Positions 1 through 7,508 of a stretch of DNA of 9,649 nt are shown here, in pieces (the stretch's first letter is position 1; every line of letters starts with the position of its first letter). The DNA lies in the NCBI GenBank assembly GCA_900545915.1, contig URAV01000061.1, forward strand, positions 1-9,649, given 5' to 3'. Both the position numbers and the translations under genes were made by a program. Source of the DNA: an uncultured Porphyromonadaceae bacterium. GTDB taxonomy: Bacteria > Bacteroidota > Bacteroidia > Bacteroidales > Coprobacteraceae. The notes under the pieces were generated by a model. It searched no databases and was not told the DNA's origin. It saw only the letters and a list, made by a program, of their open reading frames with translations.

Positions 1-1
1 A

Positions 2-526
2 GATCAAGCCGTGGAATTGGTAGGGGATCATAAGATGGCCGGACCGCTTCGTGGAGGAAAGACGAGCTTGTATGATGGTGGGACCTGTATCCCGTTCATG
101 CTTCGTTGGCCTGCGGAAGTTAAGCCGGGCGCTGTGTCGGATGCCTTGGTTTGCCAGATGGATTTGTTAGCCTCGCTGTCGGCGTTGATCGGACAGACCT
201 ATTCTGATAAGGTAGATAGCCAAAACACCTTGCCTGTATTTCTAGGAAAAGGTGGTAATGGGCGAAAGGAACTTGTCTTGGAAGGTTATTTCAATTATGC
301 GCTACGTGATGGTGATTGGGTCATGATCCCACCGTATCCGGATACCTATGGCGATGCGGAGGAGGCTGCCTTTGCCGGAAATAGTAACTGTTATCAATTA
401 TATAATGTAAAGGAAGACATCGGTCAGCAAGTTAATTTGGCGGAAAAAGAACCTATAAGACTTCGACAGATGATGATGACCTTCGAGAGGCTAAAAAGGG
501 AAACCGGAAAGATAACGAACTTTTAG
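2..526 (+). CDS. S1-family sulfatase, C-terminal part (5' end outside window)
   Basis: The reading frame is open from base 2 to a TAG at 524-526, so about 174 C-terminal residues are visible. The start and the Cys/Ser formylglycine motif lie upstream of the window. The segment VGDHKMAGPLRGGK, followed by SLYDGG and PFMLRWP, matches the conserved GDH...LRGGK...YEGG..vPf..rWPg block of type I (S1) sulfatases. The Lys in GGK normally contacts the substrate sulfate. The tail has the usual QLYNVKED...NLAEKEP block of the small C-terminal subdomain. These enzymes hydrolyse sulfate esters on glycans in the periplasm or at the cell surface. The GTG at base 11 is an internal Val codon, not a start. 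A GH109 glycosidase follows after 100 nt with its own promoter, which suggests sulfated host glycans as substrate. The exact subfamily cannot be decided from this fragment. Confidence 0.9.
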   Translation, partial: DQAVELVGDHKMAGPLRGGKTSLYDGGTCIPFMLRWPAEVKPGAVSDALVCQMDLLASLSALIGQTYSDKVDSQNTLPVFLGKGGNGRKELVLEGYFNYALRDGDWVMIPPYPDTYGDAEEAAFAGNSNCYQLYNVKEDIGQQVNLAEKEPIRLRQMMMTFERLKRETGKITNF

Positions 527-563
527 TCTTGGACTCTTTATTTTTCAAAATACTCAATAACGT

Positions 564-593
564 TTTGATTGAAAAAATATTTTTTTAATTTTG
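564..593 (+). promoter_or_regulatory. Bacteroidales-type promoter for the GH109 gene
   Basis: A -7 element TAATTTTG lies at 586-593 and matches the Bacteroidetes consensus TAnnTTTG. A -33 element TTTG lies at 564-567, 18 nt upstream. Transcription would start near 600 and give a short AT-rich leader of about 27 nt before the ATG at 627. The match of both boxes and the spacing make this the clearest promoter in the window. Confidence 0.7.
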
Positions 594-626
594 TATCCTC
601 AAAACACAAACTAATTTATAAAATAT

Positions 627-2027
627 ATGGAAAACACTCGTCGTTCATTCCTTAAGAAAGTATCTGCCGCCGGTATTGGTGCCGCAGGCTTGGCAATGGC
701 CGGAAACGCCGGAGCTACAACAACCGCCGCTGAACCCCAAAAGAAAAAAACAGCCGGTAAAGATGATGGTAAATTACGTTTCGGTTTCATCGGAACGGGT
801 TCTAGATGCCATGAGCATATTAATAATGTATTGGCGATCCCCGGTAATAAGATCGTAGCGATTTGCGATATCCAACAGGGCCCGATCGATAGTACCTTGA
901 AACATATCGCCAAATTTAATGTTCCTGCTCCGAAAGTTTACAAAGGGGGTGAACGTGAATTTGAGAATATGTTGAACAACGAGGAATTTGATTGCGTGAT
1001 TATCGCTAGTCCTTGGGAATGGCACGTTCCGATGTCTGTCGCCGCTATGAAGGCTGGTGTTCCTTATGTAGGCGTGGAGGTTTCCGCCGCTAATACGATC
1101 GAGGAGTGCTGGGATTTGGTAAATGTTTCGGAAGCAACCGGAAGCCATTTGAATATCATGGAGAACGTATGTTATCGTCGTGACTGTATGGCTGCGTTGA
1201 ATATGGTTCGCCAAGGTTTGTTCGGCGAGATATTGCATGGTACTTGTGGTTATGAGCATGACTTGCGTGAGGTGAAATTCAACGATGGAACTCATTACAA
1301 CTATGTACCGGGCAGTGGTGATCTTCGTATGGGCCCGACGGCTTTCGCCGAGGCTCAATGGCGTACGAACCATTCCGTACATCGTAATGGCGATATCTAT
1401 CCGACTCACGGTATCGGACCGATAGCAAATTGCATGGATATCAACCGTGGTAACCGCTTCCTTTCTTTATCCGCTATGGCTACTCAATCTCGTGGATTGC
1501 ATAAGTTTATCGTGGATAATGGGGGTGAGAATCATCCGTTGGCGAAGGTCAACTTCAATTTGGGAGATATCGTGACTTCTATGATTAAGTGTTCTAATGG
1601 ACAAACGATCATCGTAACCCATGATACCAATTCTCCTCGCCCTTATTCATTAGGTTTCCGTGTTCAGGGAACTGAGGGTTTATGGATGAATGATGGCGAT
1701 CATGTATATGTACAGGGTAAATCCAAACCTCACCGTTGGGATGATTCGGAGGAATGGTTCAAGCAATATGACCATAAATTATGGGCACAGCATTCCGCTG
1801 AGGCGGCTGAGGCCGGACATGGTGGTATGGACTATATCATGATGTACGACTTGATCGACGCTATCCGTAATAAGAAACCGGCTCCAATGGATTGCTATGA
1901 CGCTGCCGCTTGGAGCGCTATCTCCGGCTTGTCAGAGATGTCAATCGCTCGTGGCGGTGCTTTGGTAGACTTCCCGGATTTCACCCGTGGACAATGGATT
2001 CACCGTCAACCGCAATTCGCTTTGTAA
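627..2027 (+). CDS. GH109 family NAD-dependent glycosidase (alpha-N-acetylgalactosaminidase-like), Tat-exported
   Basis: This is a Gfo/Idh/MocA-fold protein of 466 aa, about the usual length for GH109. In this family a tightly bound NAD oxidises and re-reduces the sugar during hydrolysis, and characterised members remove terminal alpha-GalNAc from glycoconjugates. The N-terminus has a Tat signal: RRSFLKK at residues 5-11, then an Ala/Gly-rich hydrophobic stretch to about 30. The Rossmann nucleotide-binding loop GFIGTGSR is at 53-60. Family signatures follow: SPWEWHVPM (128-136), VEVS with Glu151, ENVCYRR with Tyr183, QWRTNHS with Arg246, and YPTHG with Tyr258 and His261. The Tyr-x-x-His and Arg positions match catalytic-site residues known in the family. 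The ATG at 627 is chosen because it gives a complete Tat signal and sits about 27 nt from the predicted transcription start. The gene ends 23 nt before a strong terminator, so it is probably monocistronic. Family assignment is firm; the exact substrate is inferred. Confidence 0.93.
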   Translation: MENTRRSFLKKVSAAGIGAAGLAMAGNAGATTTAAEPQKKKTAGKDDGKLRFGFIGTGSRCHEHINNVLAIPGNKIVAICDIQQGPIDSTLKHIAKFNVPAPKVYKGGEREFENMLNNEEFDCVIIASPWEWHVPMSVAAMKAGVPYVGVEVSAANTIEECWDLVNVSEATGSHLNIMENVCYRRDCMAALNMVRQGLFGEILHGTCGYEHDLREVKFNDGTHYNYVPGSGDLRMGPTAFAEAQWRTNHSVHRNGDIYPTHGIGPIANCMDINRGNRFLSLSAMATQSRGLHKFIVDNGGENHPLAKVNFNLGDIVTSMIKCSNGQTIIVTHDTNSPRPYSLGFRVQGTEGLWMNDGDHVYVQGKSKPHRWDDSEEWFKQYDHKLWAQHSAEAAEAGHGGMDYIMMYDLIDAIRNKKPAPMDCYDAAAWSAISGLSEMSIARGGALVDFPDFTRGQWIHRQPQFAL

Positions 2028-2050
2028 TAAATTTTCATAAAATACTAGGG

Positions 2051-2085
2051 AAGGATGTCTTTGCTAAAGGCATCCTTTTCTTTTT
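2051..2085 (+). terminator. Intrinsic terminator after the GH109 gene
   Basis: AAGGATG (2051-2057) pairs with CATCCTT (2071-2077). The stem continues inward through a U-G pair and CTTT/AAAG (2059-2062 / 2066-2069), giving about 12 bp closed by a 3-nt loop. A T-rich run (TTCTTTTTT) follows directly. This is a textbook rho-independent terminator. It separates the glycan-degradation genes from the downstream signalling cassette. Confidence 0.85.
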
Positions 2086-2128
2086 TATATACATTTTTCT
2101 CATGAAATAGTCTTAGTACATGTCTAAA

Positions 2129-2179
2129 TTTTCCGACAAGGAAACATTATCAGGTCATCTTTGCGTTTGCTTACGGTCT
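2129..2179 (+). repeat. Imperfect direct repeat, copy A (left border)
   Basis: This copy matches 9542-9591 in the same orientation. The first 40 nt align without gaps at 35 of 40 positions; both then reach a shared CGGTCT after 4-5 variable bases. The copy opens with a small inverted repeat, TTTCC (2130-2134) and GGAAA (2140-2144) around a 5-nt loop. The only difference between copies in that hairpin is one loop base (C here, T in copy B). It lies in the non-coding gap between the GH109 terminator and the sigma factor operon. Its role is unknown: it could be a dispersed intergenic repeat, a regulatory element upstream of both units, or a recombination border. Confidence 0.75.
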
Positions 2180-2187
2180 TTTTCCCG

Positions 2188-2220
2188 TTTTCACTCATCA
2201 GATAAGCTATCATACTTTTG
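2188..2220 (+). promoter_or_regulatory. Candidate promoter upstream of the sigma factor leader
   Basis: TACTTTTG at 2213-2220 matches the Bacteroidetes -7 consensus TAnnTTTG. A partial -33 box (TTTT, 2188-2191) lies 21 nt upstream and lacks the final G. Initiation would be near 2227 and give a leader of about 320 nt before the sigma factor ATG at 2550. No equally good -7 match was found closer to the gene; the TATTTTGA at 2500-2507 is one base short of the consensus spacing. Confidence 0.4.
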
Positions 2221-2241
2221 TGAAAATAGAAAGGTAGATCA

Positions 2242-2322
2242 ATGCTGGTTGAATTATTAGATAATAAGCTTTTTTATTTCAGGATATTTTTGAAAAGTTT
2301 TTCCGTTATATCGTTTTTGTAG
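2242..2322 (+). CDS. Possible 26-aa leader peptide ORF
   Basis: ATG at 2242 opens a frame of 26 codons ending in TAG at 2320-2322. AAAGG (2230-2234) lies 7 nt upstream and is a better Shine-Dalgarno match than most genes here have. The peptide is hydrophobic and rich in Leu, Phe and Ile, including LFYFRIFLKSF. The last codons form the 5' arm of the hairpin at 2301-2337 and the stop codon lies in its loop. That is the geometry expected of a leader peptide whose translation would decide whether the hairpin forms. The ORF is short and the DNA is T-rich, so Leu and Phe codons are expected by chance. It may not be expressed. Confidence 0.25.
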   Translation: MLVELLDNKLFYFRIFLKSFSVISFL

Positions 2323-2343
2323 AAAAATATAGCGGGATTTTTT
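2301..2343 (+). terminator. Terminator-like hairpin inside the sigma factor leader (possible attenuator)
   Basis: TTCCGTTATAT (2301-2311) pairs with ATATAGCGGGA (2327-2337), 11 bp including two U-G pairs. A further TTTT/AAAA pairing (2314-2317 / 2323-2326) lies inside, after a 2-nt bulge. A run of six T (2338-2343) follows immediately. It lies downstream of the candidate promoter at 2188-2220 and about 200 nt upstream of the sigma factor gene. It would either end a short RNA of about 115 nt or act as an attenuator for the operon. No obvious antiterminator arm was identified. Confidence 0.6.
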
Positions 2344-2349
2344 GTGTTA

Positions 2350-2370
2350 ATGCTGATTTAAATCGAGCAT
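2350..2370. promoter_or_regulatory. 21-nt near-perfect palindrome, candidate operator
   Basis: ATGCT (2350-2354) and AGCAT (2366-2370) flank the self-complementary GATTTAAATC (2355-2364). The only departure from perfect symmetry is an extra G at 2365. Having almost no loop, it looks more like a dimeric regulator's binding site than an RNA hairpin. It lies 180 nt upstream of the sigma factor start. In AT-rich DNA some palindromes arise by chance, but a 20-of-21 match is uncommon. The cognate regulator is unknown. Confidence 0.4.
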
Positions 2371-2549
2371 ATTGCCTGTTTTATAAATAATCGAAGTAAT
2401 ATCGTGGAGGATAAAAATCTCATAGGATATAGAAATATTCTCAATAAAAAATGATATGTTTTTAATTTGTTTAACAATAATGGATAGTGAACTTTCTCTT
2501 ATTTTGAGTCCCTAAATAATAGAGTAGTTGAATATATAAATTCATTTGT
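2371..2549. other. AT-rich leader immediately upstream of the sigma factor gene
   Basis: I see no gene, RNA family or strong promoter in this stretch. GGAGG at 2406-2410 is not followed by a usable start codon. The ATG at 2451 opens a frame of only four codons. TATTTTGA at 2500-2507 is a weak -7 candidate with incorrect internal spacing. Confidence 0.5.
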
Positions 2550-3059
2550 ATGAGTAAATCTGCAATAGATATTGACAAAATATTTAAGTGCTATTATCGC
2601 CCATTATGTTTATATGCATTACATTATGTTCATAATACTGATATTTCTGAAGACATAGTACAAGATAGTTTTTTTTCTTTATGGGAGAGAATAAATAGTG
2701 TTGAAATAGGGAATGTCAAAGCATATCTTTATAAAACAGTACGAAATCGTAGTTTGGATTATCTGAAGGAGAATTCGATTTATGAGACAAACCTTTCTCC
2801 ATTTGATTTGGAAGATATTCTGACTGATGAAGAGGCAGAAGAACGTTCGCTCGCAGAAGCTCGAATGTGGACGATTATTGATACTCTTTCAGAACGTTGT
2901 CGAGAAGTATTTTTACTGAATAAACGTGATGGCATGAAGTATAAAGAAATTGCGGACAGACTACACATTTCTGTAAATACGGTAGATAATCATATTAGTA
3001 AAGCTCTTCGGCTGATACGCGAAGGTGCGCAAAAGATCTATATTTTCTTATTTAACTAA
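2550..3059 (+). CDS. ECF-type RNA polymerase sigma factor (Bacteroidetes sigma-70 expansion family)
   Basis: This 169-aa protein has the two-domain ECF layout. Region 2 spans about residues 9-75 and includes the core-binding segment EDIVQDSFFSLWERI (34-48) and the -10-recognition part YLYKTVRNRSLDYL (59-72). An acidic linker follows (85-103). Region 4 spans about 108-158 with the helix-turn-helix segment YKEIADRLHISVNTVDNHI (131-149). ECF factors bring RNA polymerase to a small regulon when their anti-sigma partner lets go. The next gene is a FecR anti-sigma factor and the one after is a TonB receptor with an STN domain, so this one probably serves cell-surface signalling and transcribes the downstream cassette. 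The ATG at 2550 gives a start in line with family members; there is no clear Shine-Dalgarno, as is usual in this phylum. It may be controlled by the structured leader at 2188-2370. Confidence 0.93.
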   Translation: MSKSAIDIDKIFKCYYRPLCLYALHYVHNTDISEDIVQDSFFSLWERINSVEIGNVKAYLYKTVRNRSLDYLKENSIYETNLSPFDLEDILTDEEAEERSLAEARMWTIIDTLSERCREVFLLNKRDGMKYKEIADRLHISVNTVDNHISKALRLIREGAQKIYIFLFN

Positions 3060-3131
3060 TCTTTACTATTCCTTTATAGTGAATTTTTTTATTGTAACAG
3101 TCATAGTTACGAGAAATAAAAATTGAAAAAT

Positions 3132-3932
3132 ATGGGAAATTTAGAAGAAAAATGTCTTCGCTTTGTGTTGCATTATTATCAGAAAAATAAATTGGATACG
3201 CAAAAAGCATTAAAAGATTTTAAAGACAAACATCAAATATCGGCGTGTAATAAAAATACCGTACGCTTTTGGTGGGTATTTACCGGTGTTGCAGCCGCAA
3301 TATTCATAGTGATTTTTATGCAATATCGATTTTATGAGGAAAAAGAATGGACAGAAGTAACAGCCGATTCTCATTCAGTAGTTTATCTTCTTCCGGATAG
3401 TTCTTCCGTTATTTTATTTCCTCATTCTTCTATTCGTTTTTATTCTGAAAGTTATCGGCTTTCTTGTCGTGAGGTACAAATGAGAGGAAGGGTATCGTTT
3501 TCTGTCAAACATGATATTTCACGTCCGTTTACCGTAAAAGGGGAACTATCTCAAGTTAAAGTTCTGGGTACTTGTTTCACGATAGATGAAAGTCGGATTG
3601 ATACGGCCTTTATTTGGGTTGACTCAGGAAAAGTTCAATTTTCGGTTATCGGACAACCTGATACACTGATATTGACAGAGGGGATGACAGTGAAGGCCGT
3701 TAAAGGTCTGCATAAGCTGCAAGTGATGAAACGCTCGATGACAGGTAACTTTGTATTTGATAACACACCGTTATCTGTGGTACTTGACGAGCTATCGAGA
3801 TACTATAAGGTACAACTGACTGTTGACTATCCGAATAAGCGGCTGACTGCCGATTTTAAAGCAAAAAGTTTGGATGAGATTATTGAGATCATAGAGAAAG
3901 TATTGAACGTGAATATTGAAAAGGTAAAATGA
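3132..3932 (+). CDS. FecR-family anti-sigma factor / signal transducer
   Basis: FecR-type proteins hold an ECF sigma factor at the inner membrane and receive a signal from a TonB receptor in the periplasm. From the ATG at 3132 the product is 266 aa. Residues 1-42 form a short cytoplasmic part, long enough to bind a sigma factor. A single membrane span follows at about 46-64 (WWVFTGVAAAIFIVIF). The periplasmic FecR domain runs from about 75 to 180 and includes RGRVSFSV and VLGTCFTI. The last 65 residues (FVFDNTPLSVVLDELSRYY onward) match the DUF4974-type C-terminal domain common in Bacteroidetes FecR proteins, which resembles an STN fold. An upstream in-frame TTG at 3123 would add three residues; I prefer the ATG. 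The 72-nt gap to the sigma gene has a small inverted repeat (GTAAC 3094-3098 / GTTAC 3106-3110). The stop overlaps the receptor start by 4 nt, implying translational coupling. Confidence 0.9.
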   Translation: MGNLEEKCLRFVLHYYQKNKLDTQKALKDFKDKHQISACNKNTVRFWWVFTGVAAAIFIVIFMQYRFYEEKEWTEVTADSHSVVYLLPDSSSVILFPHSSIRFYSESYRLSCREVQMRGRVSFSVKHDISRPFTVKGELSQVKVLGTCFTIDESRIDTAFIWVDSGKVQFSVIGQPDTLILTEGMTVKAVKGLHKLQVMKRSMTGNFVFDNTPLSVVLDELSRYYKVQLTVDYPNKRLTADFKAKSLDEIIEIIEKVLNVNIEKVK

Positions 3933-6523
3933 TGAAGCTCATAATGACTGTGATTTTATTGTATGTGTGCCTGAGTATAAATGCCCAACAAAGTACGACG
4001 GAAATGAAAAAAATCATAGATGCTATGCAAGATATGTATCATGTAAATTTTGTGTATGATTCTTCTTTGGCAAATATTAAACCGAAAAGCGTTCCTTTAT
4101 CAGGTAGTTCGTTAGTTGAAAATTTAAAAAGAGTATTCAGTGGTATTGGCATACAATGGGAAATTCGGGATGAATATGTTTTACTATTCCGCCAAGATAG
4201 TTATACTTTTTCTGGATATGTATGTCAGGAAAATGGAGAAACACTCATTAATGTGACGATCTTTGACATGAATACAAAAAAGGGAACGTTAAGTAATGAA
4301 CATGGTTTCTTCAGTATAACATTGCCGAGAGGAAAACATAATATACGTTTTTCTTATATAGGTTATCAAGATGTTATAAAGGAATTGAATTTAAATTCAA
4401 ATTATAACGGCATTGTTTATATGAAAGAAGGTGTTGCTTCATTGTCCGAAATAGAAGTAATAGGAGATTTGAATTCACCTTTTCATACGACACAAACAGG
4501 AAAAGTGTCGCTGACTTCAGAACAATTGAATGCAGAATTTTCGTTATTAAGTTCTCCTGATCTTGTGAAAACTCTTCAAACTATCCCTGGTGTATCTGCC
4601 GGAACAGAACTCCTTTCTGGAATGTATGTGCATGGCGGTAAAAACGATGAGAATCTTTTTTTGCTTGACGGAACGCCCCTTTATCAAATTAACCATTTGG
4701 GAGGTCTGTTTTCGGCCTTTAATACGGATATTGTCAAGAATGTAGATTTCTATAAAAGTGGTTTCCCTGCCCGTTATGGAGGCAGGCTATCTTCTGTAGT
4801 TGATGTTCGTACCAAAGAGGGGGACATGAAAGAATTTCATGGGAATTTTTCTCTGGGTTTACTTGATGGTAGAATTCAATTTGAAGGTCCTATAATAAAA
4901 AACAAGACATCGTTTAATGTTGCTATGAGAAGAAGTTGGACAGATCTTTTTGCTGCCCCTATATTTTTTGTACTTAACCGTTCTAATCCTAAAGACAAGA
5001 AAAATTTGCGTTATGCCTTTCATGATATCAACGGGAAAATTACTCACCGATTTTCGGATAGGAACAAACTTTCGCTCAGTATATATTCCGGCAATGATTT
5101 ATTGAAAGTAAAAGCTCGGCAGATCTTTGATGGGAGTATTATGAATGCAGATAAGGAATATTATAATTCAGATTTTAAAGTGACATGGGGGAATTTGACT
5201 GCTGCTTTGGCTTGGAACTATCAGTTCACTTCTAAATTGTCAGGAAATTTTACCGCTGTATATGCACGTAATACTTCTATGTATGACTATGTAGAAGATG
5301 ATCGCTATTTTAGTGATAAGAATCAGATTTATATGAATCGAAGAGAGCGATTCAATCACTCTTCGATAAATGATATCGGTTATCGTATGGAGTTTGATTA
5401 TCGTCCCGGAGTGAATCATCATATCCGTTTTGGTAATAATTATTTATACCATATTTATCATCCTCAAAATATAGCGTCTCGAAATCTGACAGAAAAATAT
5501 TCGAATATTGATACTATATCGCTGGAAAGTGCAAGTCGTTATAGAGGTGGTGAAGTTTCTTTCTATATTGAAGATGAAATGCGACTGACACAAAGGATAA
5601 AAGCCAATGCCGGCTTGCATTATGCAGTCTATCAGACAGATGGTAGATATTGTCATTCTTTCGAACCGAGAGTAGCTATGAGTTATCAATGTGCAGATCG
5701 AGTTGCTGTAAAGGCATCTTATGCTGAGATGAGCCAATTTGCACATCAATTATCGAATACTTATCTTAATCTTCCGACTGATAGTTGGGTACCATCTACA
5801 CGAAAAGTGCCTCCTATGCATTCAAGACAACTTGCTGCCGGAGTGTATGTGGAATTGCCTTTACATATTAGTTTGAACATAGAAGGGTATTATCGTACTA
5901 CAAGCCAATTGCTTGAATATGATGGCGGAAATAGCCTGATGCTTCCGGCCGATAATTGGGACAATCTGGTGAAAACGGGTAAAGGAAAGTCTTATGGTAT
6001 GGAACTGTCTTTGGAATATAGAAACCGGAATAATATTATTGAAACTGGATATACATTATCATGGAGTAAACAAAAATTTGAAGATTTTTGTCTGGATTGG
6101 TATTACAGTAAGTTTGACAATCGTCATAAATTTAATATCTTATTCCGTCATAAATTCAGTGGTCATATAGATATTTATGCCGCATGGACATATCGTAGCG
6201 GAGATAGAGCTACTGTTCCTACTCAGTATGTGAATGGTCCGTCTTTTCCGAATGTCCCCGGTTCGAGTGAACCGGAACTGATTTATGAAAGGCCGAACAA
6301 TATCACATTGCCGGCATATCATCGTCTTGATCTGGGTATGAACTTCCACCATATAACAAAAAGAGGATTTGAGCGTATTTGGAATATCAGTGTTTACAAT
6401 GCTTATTGCCGAATGAATGCATTTTATACTCGAATAGAACGTTTACCGAGTGGTGGTTTCAGAGGCAAGGCGATAGGAATCTTTCCTATAATCCCTTCAT
6501 TCAGTTACACATTAAAGTTTTAA
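3929..6523 (+). CDS. TonB-dependent outer-membrane receptor with N-terminal STN signalling domain
   Basis: This 864-aa protein has four parts after a signal peptide (residues 1-20, ending near SINAQ). An STN domain (about 26-88) is the module that contacts FecR in transducer-type receptors. A carboxypeptidase-regulatory-like domain (about 93-166, including YVCQENGETLINVTI and GFFSI) is typical of Bacteroidetes receptors. The plug domain (about 195-297) contains LQTIPGVSAGTELLSGMYV, LLDGTPLYQINHLGGLFSAF and PARYGGRLSSVVDVRT. The rest is a 22-strand-type beta barrel ending in an aromatic residue (SYTLKF), as the BAM machinery expects. It is shorter than SusC proteins (about 1000 aa) and no SusD follows, so a polysaccharide-utilisation pair is unlikely. 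The ATGA overlap with fecR and the 4-nt gap to the DUF4249-type gene show an operon. A second ATG at 3932 is an equally possible start. The imported ligand is unknown. Confidence 0.92.
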   Translation: MMKLIMTVILLYVCLSINAQQSTTEMKKIIDAMQDMYHVNFVYDSSLANIKPKSVPLSGSSLVENLKRVFSGIGIQWEIRDEYVLLFRQDSYTFSGYVCQENGETLINVTIFDMNTKKGTLSNEHGFFSITLPRGKHNIRFSYIGYQDVIKELNLNSNYNGIVYMKEGVASLSEIEVIGDLNSPFHTTQTGKVSLTSEQLNAEFSLLSSPDLVKTLQTIPGVSAGTELLSGMYVHGGKNDENLFLLDGTPLYQINHLGGLFSAFNTDIVKNVDFYKSGFPARYGGRLSSVVDVRTKEGDMKEFHGNFSLGLLDGRIQFEGPIIKNKTSFNVAMRRSWTDLFAAPIFFVLNRSNPKDKKNLRYAFHDINGKITHRFSDRNKLSLSIYSGNDLLKVKARQIFDGSIMNADKEYYNSDFKVTWGNLTAALAWNYQFTSKLSGNFTAVYARNTSMYDYVEDDRYFSDKNQIYMNRRERFNHSSINDIGYRMEFDYRPGVNHHIRFGNNYLYHIYHPQNIASRNLTEKYSNIDTISLESASRYRGGEVSFYIEDEMRLTQRIKANAGLHYAVYQTDGRYCHSFEPRVAMSYQCADRVAVKASYAEMSQFAHQLSNTYLNLPTDSWVPSTRKVPPMHSRQLAAGVYVELPLHISLNIEGYYRTTSQLLEYDGGNSLMLPADNWDNLVKTGKGKSYGMELSLEYRNRNNIIETGYTLSWSKQKFEDFCLDWYYSKFDNRHKFNILFRHKFSGHIDIYAAWTYRSGDRATVPTQYVNGPSFPNVPGSSEPELIYERPNNITLPAYHRLDLGMNFHHITKRGFERIWNISVYNAYCRMNAFYTRIERLPSGGFRGKAIGIFPIIPSFSYTLKF

Positions 6524-6527
6524 ACGC

Positions 6528-7508
6528 ATGAGGTATTTATATTTTGTCATATTATTTTTTTGTGTATTTCTGTTTTCATCTTGCACATATCACTTTAAGT
6601 TGGATGATATTATGGAGTCTCCTAAATTGGTACTATATTGTTATCCGGGAAGTGGCGATACGACTATTGTACATTTGTCACGCAGCCATCCTGTTAGTCA
6701 GAAAGGAGAACTTAGTCAAGGATTGAAAGCTGCGAATGTCCTTATTTCGGTAAATGATGAGACAATGCATTTTTCGTGGACGAATGATTCTATACCGGGT
6801 ATTCCGGCTCAAAGTTATTATGTGGTAAAGAAATACAAAGATGGGGATAAAATAAATATAACGGCATCTGCCGACGGTATGAAGACTGTCTCTGCTGCAA
6901 CGATTATTCCGAAACCATTTCCTTTAAAGTCGGTCGATTTGATTAGAAAAGAAACTGATATGGATAAACTTCAGTTTCAGATACATTTCGATGACGATGC
7001 AAGCACCAAAGATTATTACGCTATGAGAATTGAGTATAAACAGATGTATTGGAGTAATGGAAATTATTCAGAGTCGATTAGCCCGATAGTGTTTGATTTG
7101 GATGATGAACCTTTATTGAATAACTCTTCGGGATTGGATGATATACTGATGAATGAGAATGATTTTTATCAAAATCTATATTATTGGGATGATACTAAAA
7201 TTCAGGGTAAAAGCTATACATTTAGGTTAAATACCTATTATATGGCAGACTATGAGGATGATTTCATTACTCCCGACGGATATGAACATATTGTTTGTAA
7301 AACGAAATATCGGATCATTTTATATAGCCTTTCTGAAGAGTTTTATAAATTTCTGAAATCTCTAAATGAACAGAAAAATAATGGACTGGGACATTCTGAG
7401 TTAGCTCCCATACGGGCTACTTATACAAATGTTATAAATGGTATAGGAGTCGTGGGTGGTTGTAGAATTCTCCGAACGCAATGGATCGACAATTTAAAAG
7501 ATGATTGA
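6528..7508 (+). CDS. DUF4249-family lipoprotein, partner of the TonB receptor
   Basis: This 326-aa product begins with a lipoprotein signal: a hydrophobic stretch from residue 3, then LFSSC with the lipidated Cys at 19. The mature N-terminus TYHFKLDD is followed by a KLVLYCYPG segment typical of the start of DUF4249 domains. Near the C-terminus PIRATYTNVINGIGVVGG (about 294-311) matches the family's characteristic 'sNI.nGlGiFGg' ending. Proteins of this family are repeatedly encoded next to TonB-dependent receptors with STN or carboxypeptidase-like N-termini in Bacteroidetes. By analogy with SusD-type partners it may sit on the cell surface and help capture ligand, but the function is not established. 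The start is 4 nt after the receptor stop, so the two are co-transcribed and probably made in equal amounts. No classical acidic surface-export signal follows the Cys, so surface exposure is uncertain. Confidence 0.82.
   Translation: MRYLYFVILFFCVFLFSSCTYHFKLDDIMESPKLVLYCYPGSGDTTIVHLSRSHPVSQKGELSQGLKAANVLISVNDETMHFSWTNDSIPGIPAQSYYVVKKYKDGDKINITASADGMKTVSAATIIPKPFPLKSVDLIRKETDMDKLQFQIHFDDDASTKDYYAMRIEYKQMYWSNGNYSESISPIVFDLDDEPLLNNSSGLDDILMNENDFYQNLYYWDDTKIQGKSYTFRLNTYYMADYEDDFITPDGYEHIVCKTKYRIILYSLSEEFYKFLKSLNEQKNNGLGHSELAPIRATYTNVINGIGVVGGCRILRTQWIDNLKDD

Noticed and set aside
774..1409. 211-codon open frame on the - strand inside the GH109 gene
   Set aside because: It lies wholly opposite a confident GH109 gene, and its translation shows no recognisable motif or domain.
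3094..3110. Inverted repeat GTAAC/GTTAC between the sigma and FecR genes as an intercistronic terminator
   Set aside because: The 5-bp stem is weak and no T run follows it; the T run at 3084-3090 comes before it. The genes are expected to be co-transcribed.
3123..3131. TTG start three codons upstream of the FecR ATG
   Set aside because: An ATG lies at 3132, no ribosome site favours the TTG, and the extra residues add nothing conserved.
5444..5749. 101-codon open frame on the - strand within the TonB receptor
   Set aside because: It is antisense to a strongly supported receptor barrel, Ile/Cys-rich without domain features, and has no promoter or ribosome site.
6528..7508. SusD-like partner of a SusC receptor
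   Set aside because: The lipoprotein is far shorter than SusD (about 500 aa), lacks the helical repeat character, and has a DUF4249-type C-terminal motif. The receptor is also shorter than SusC.
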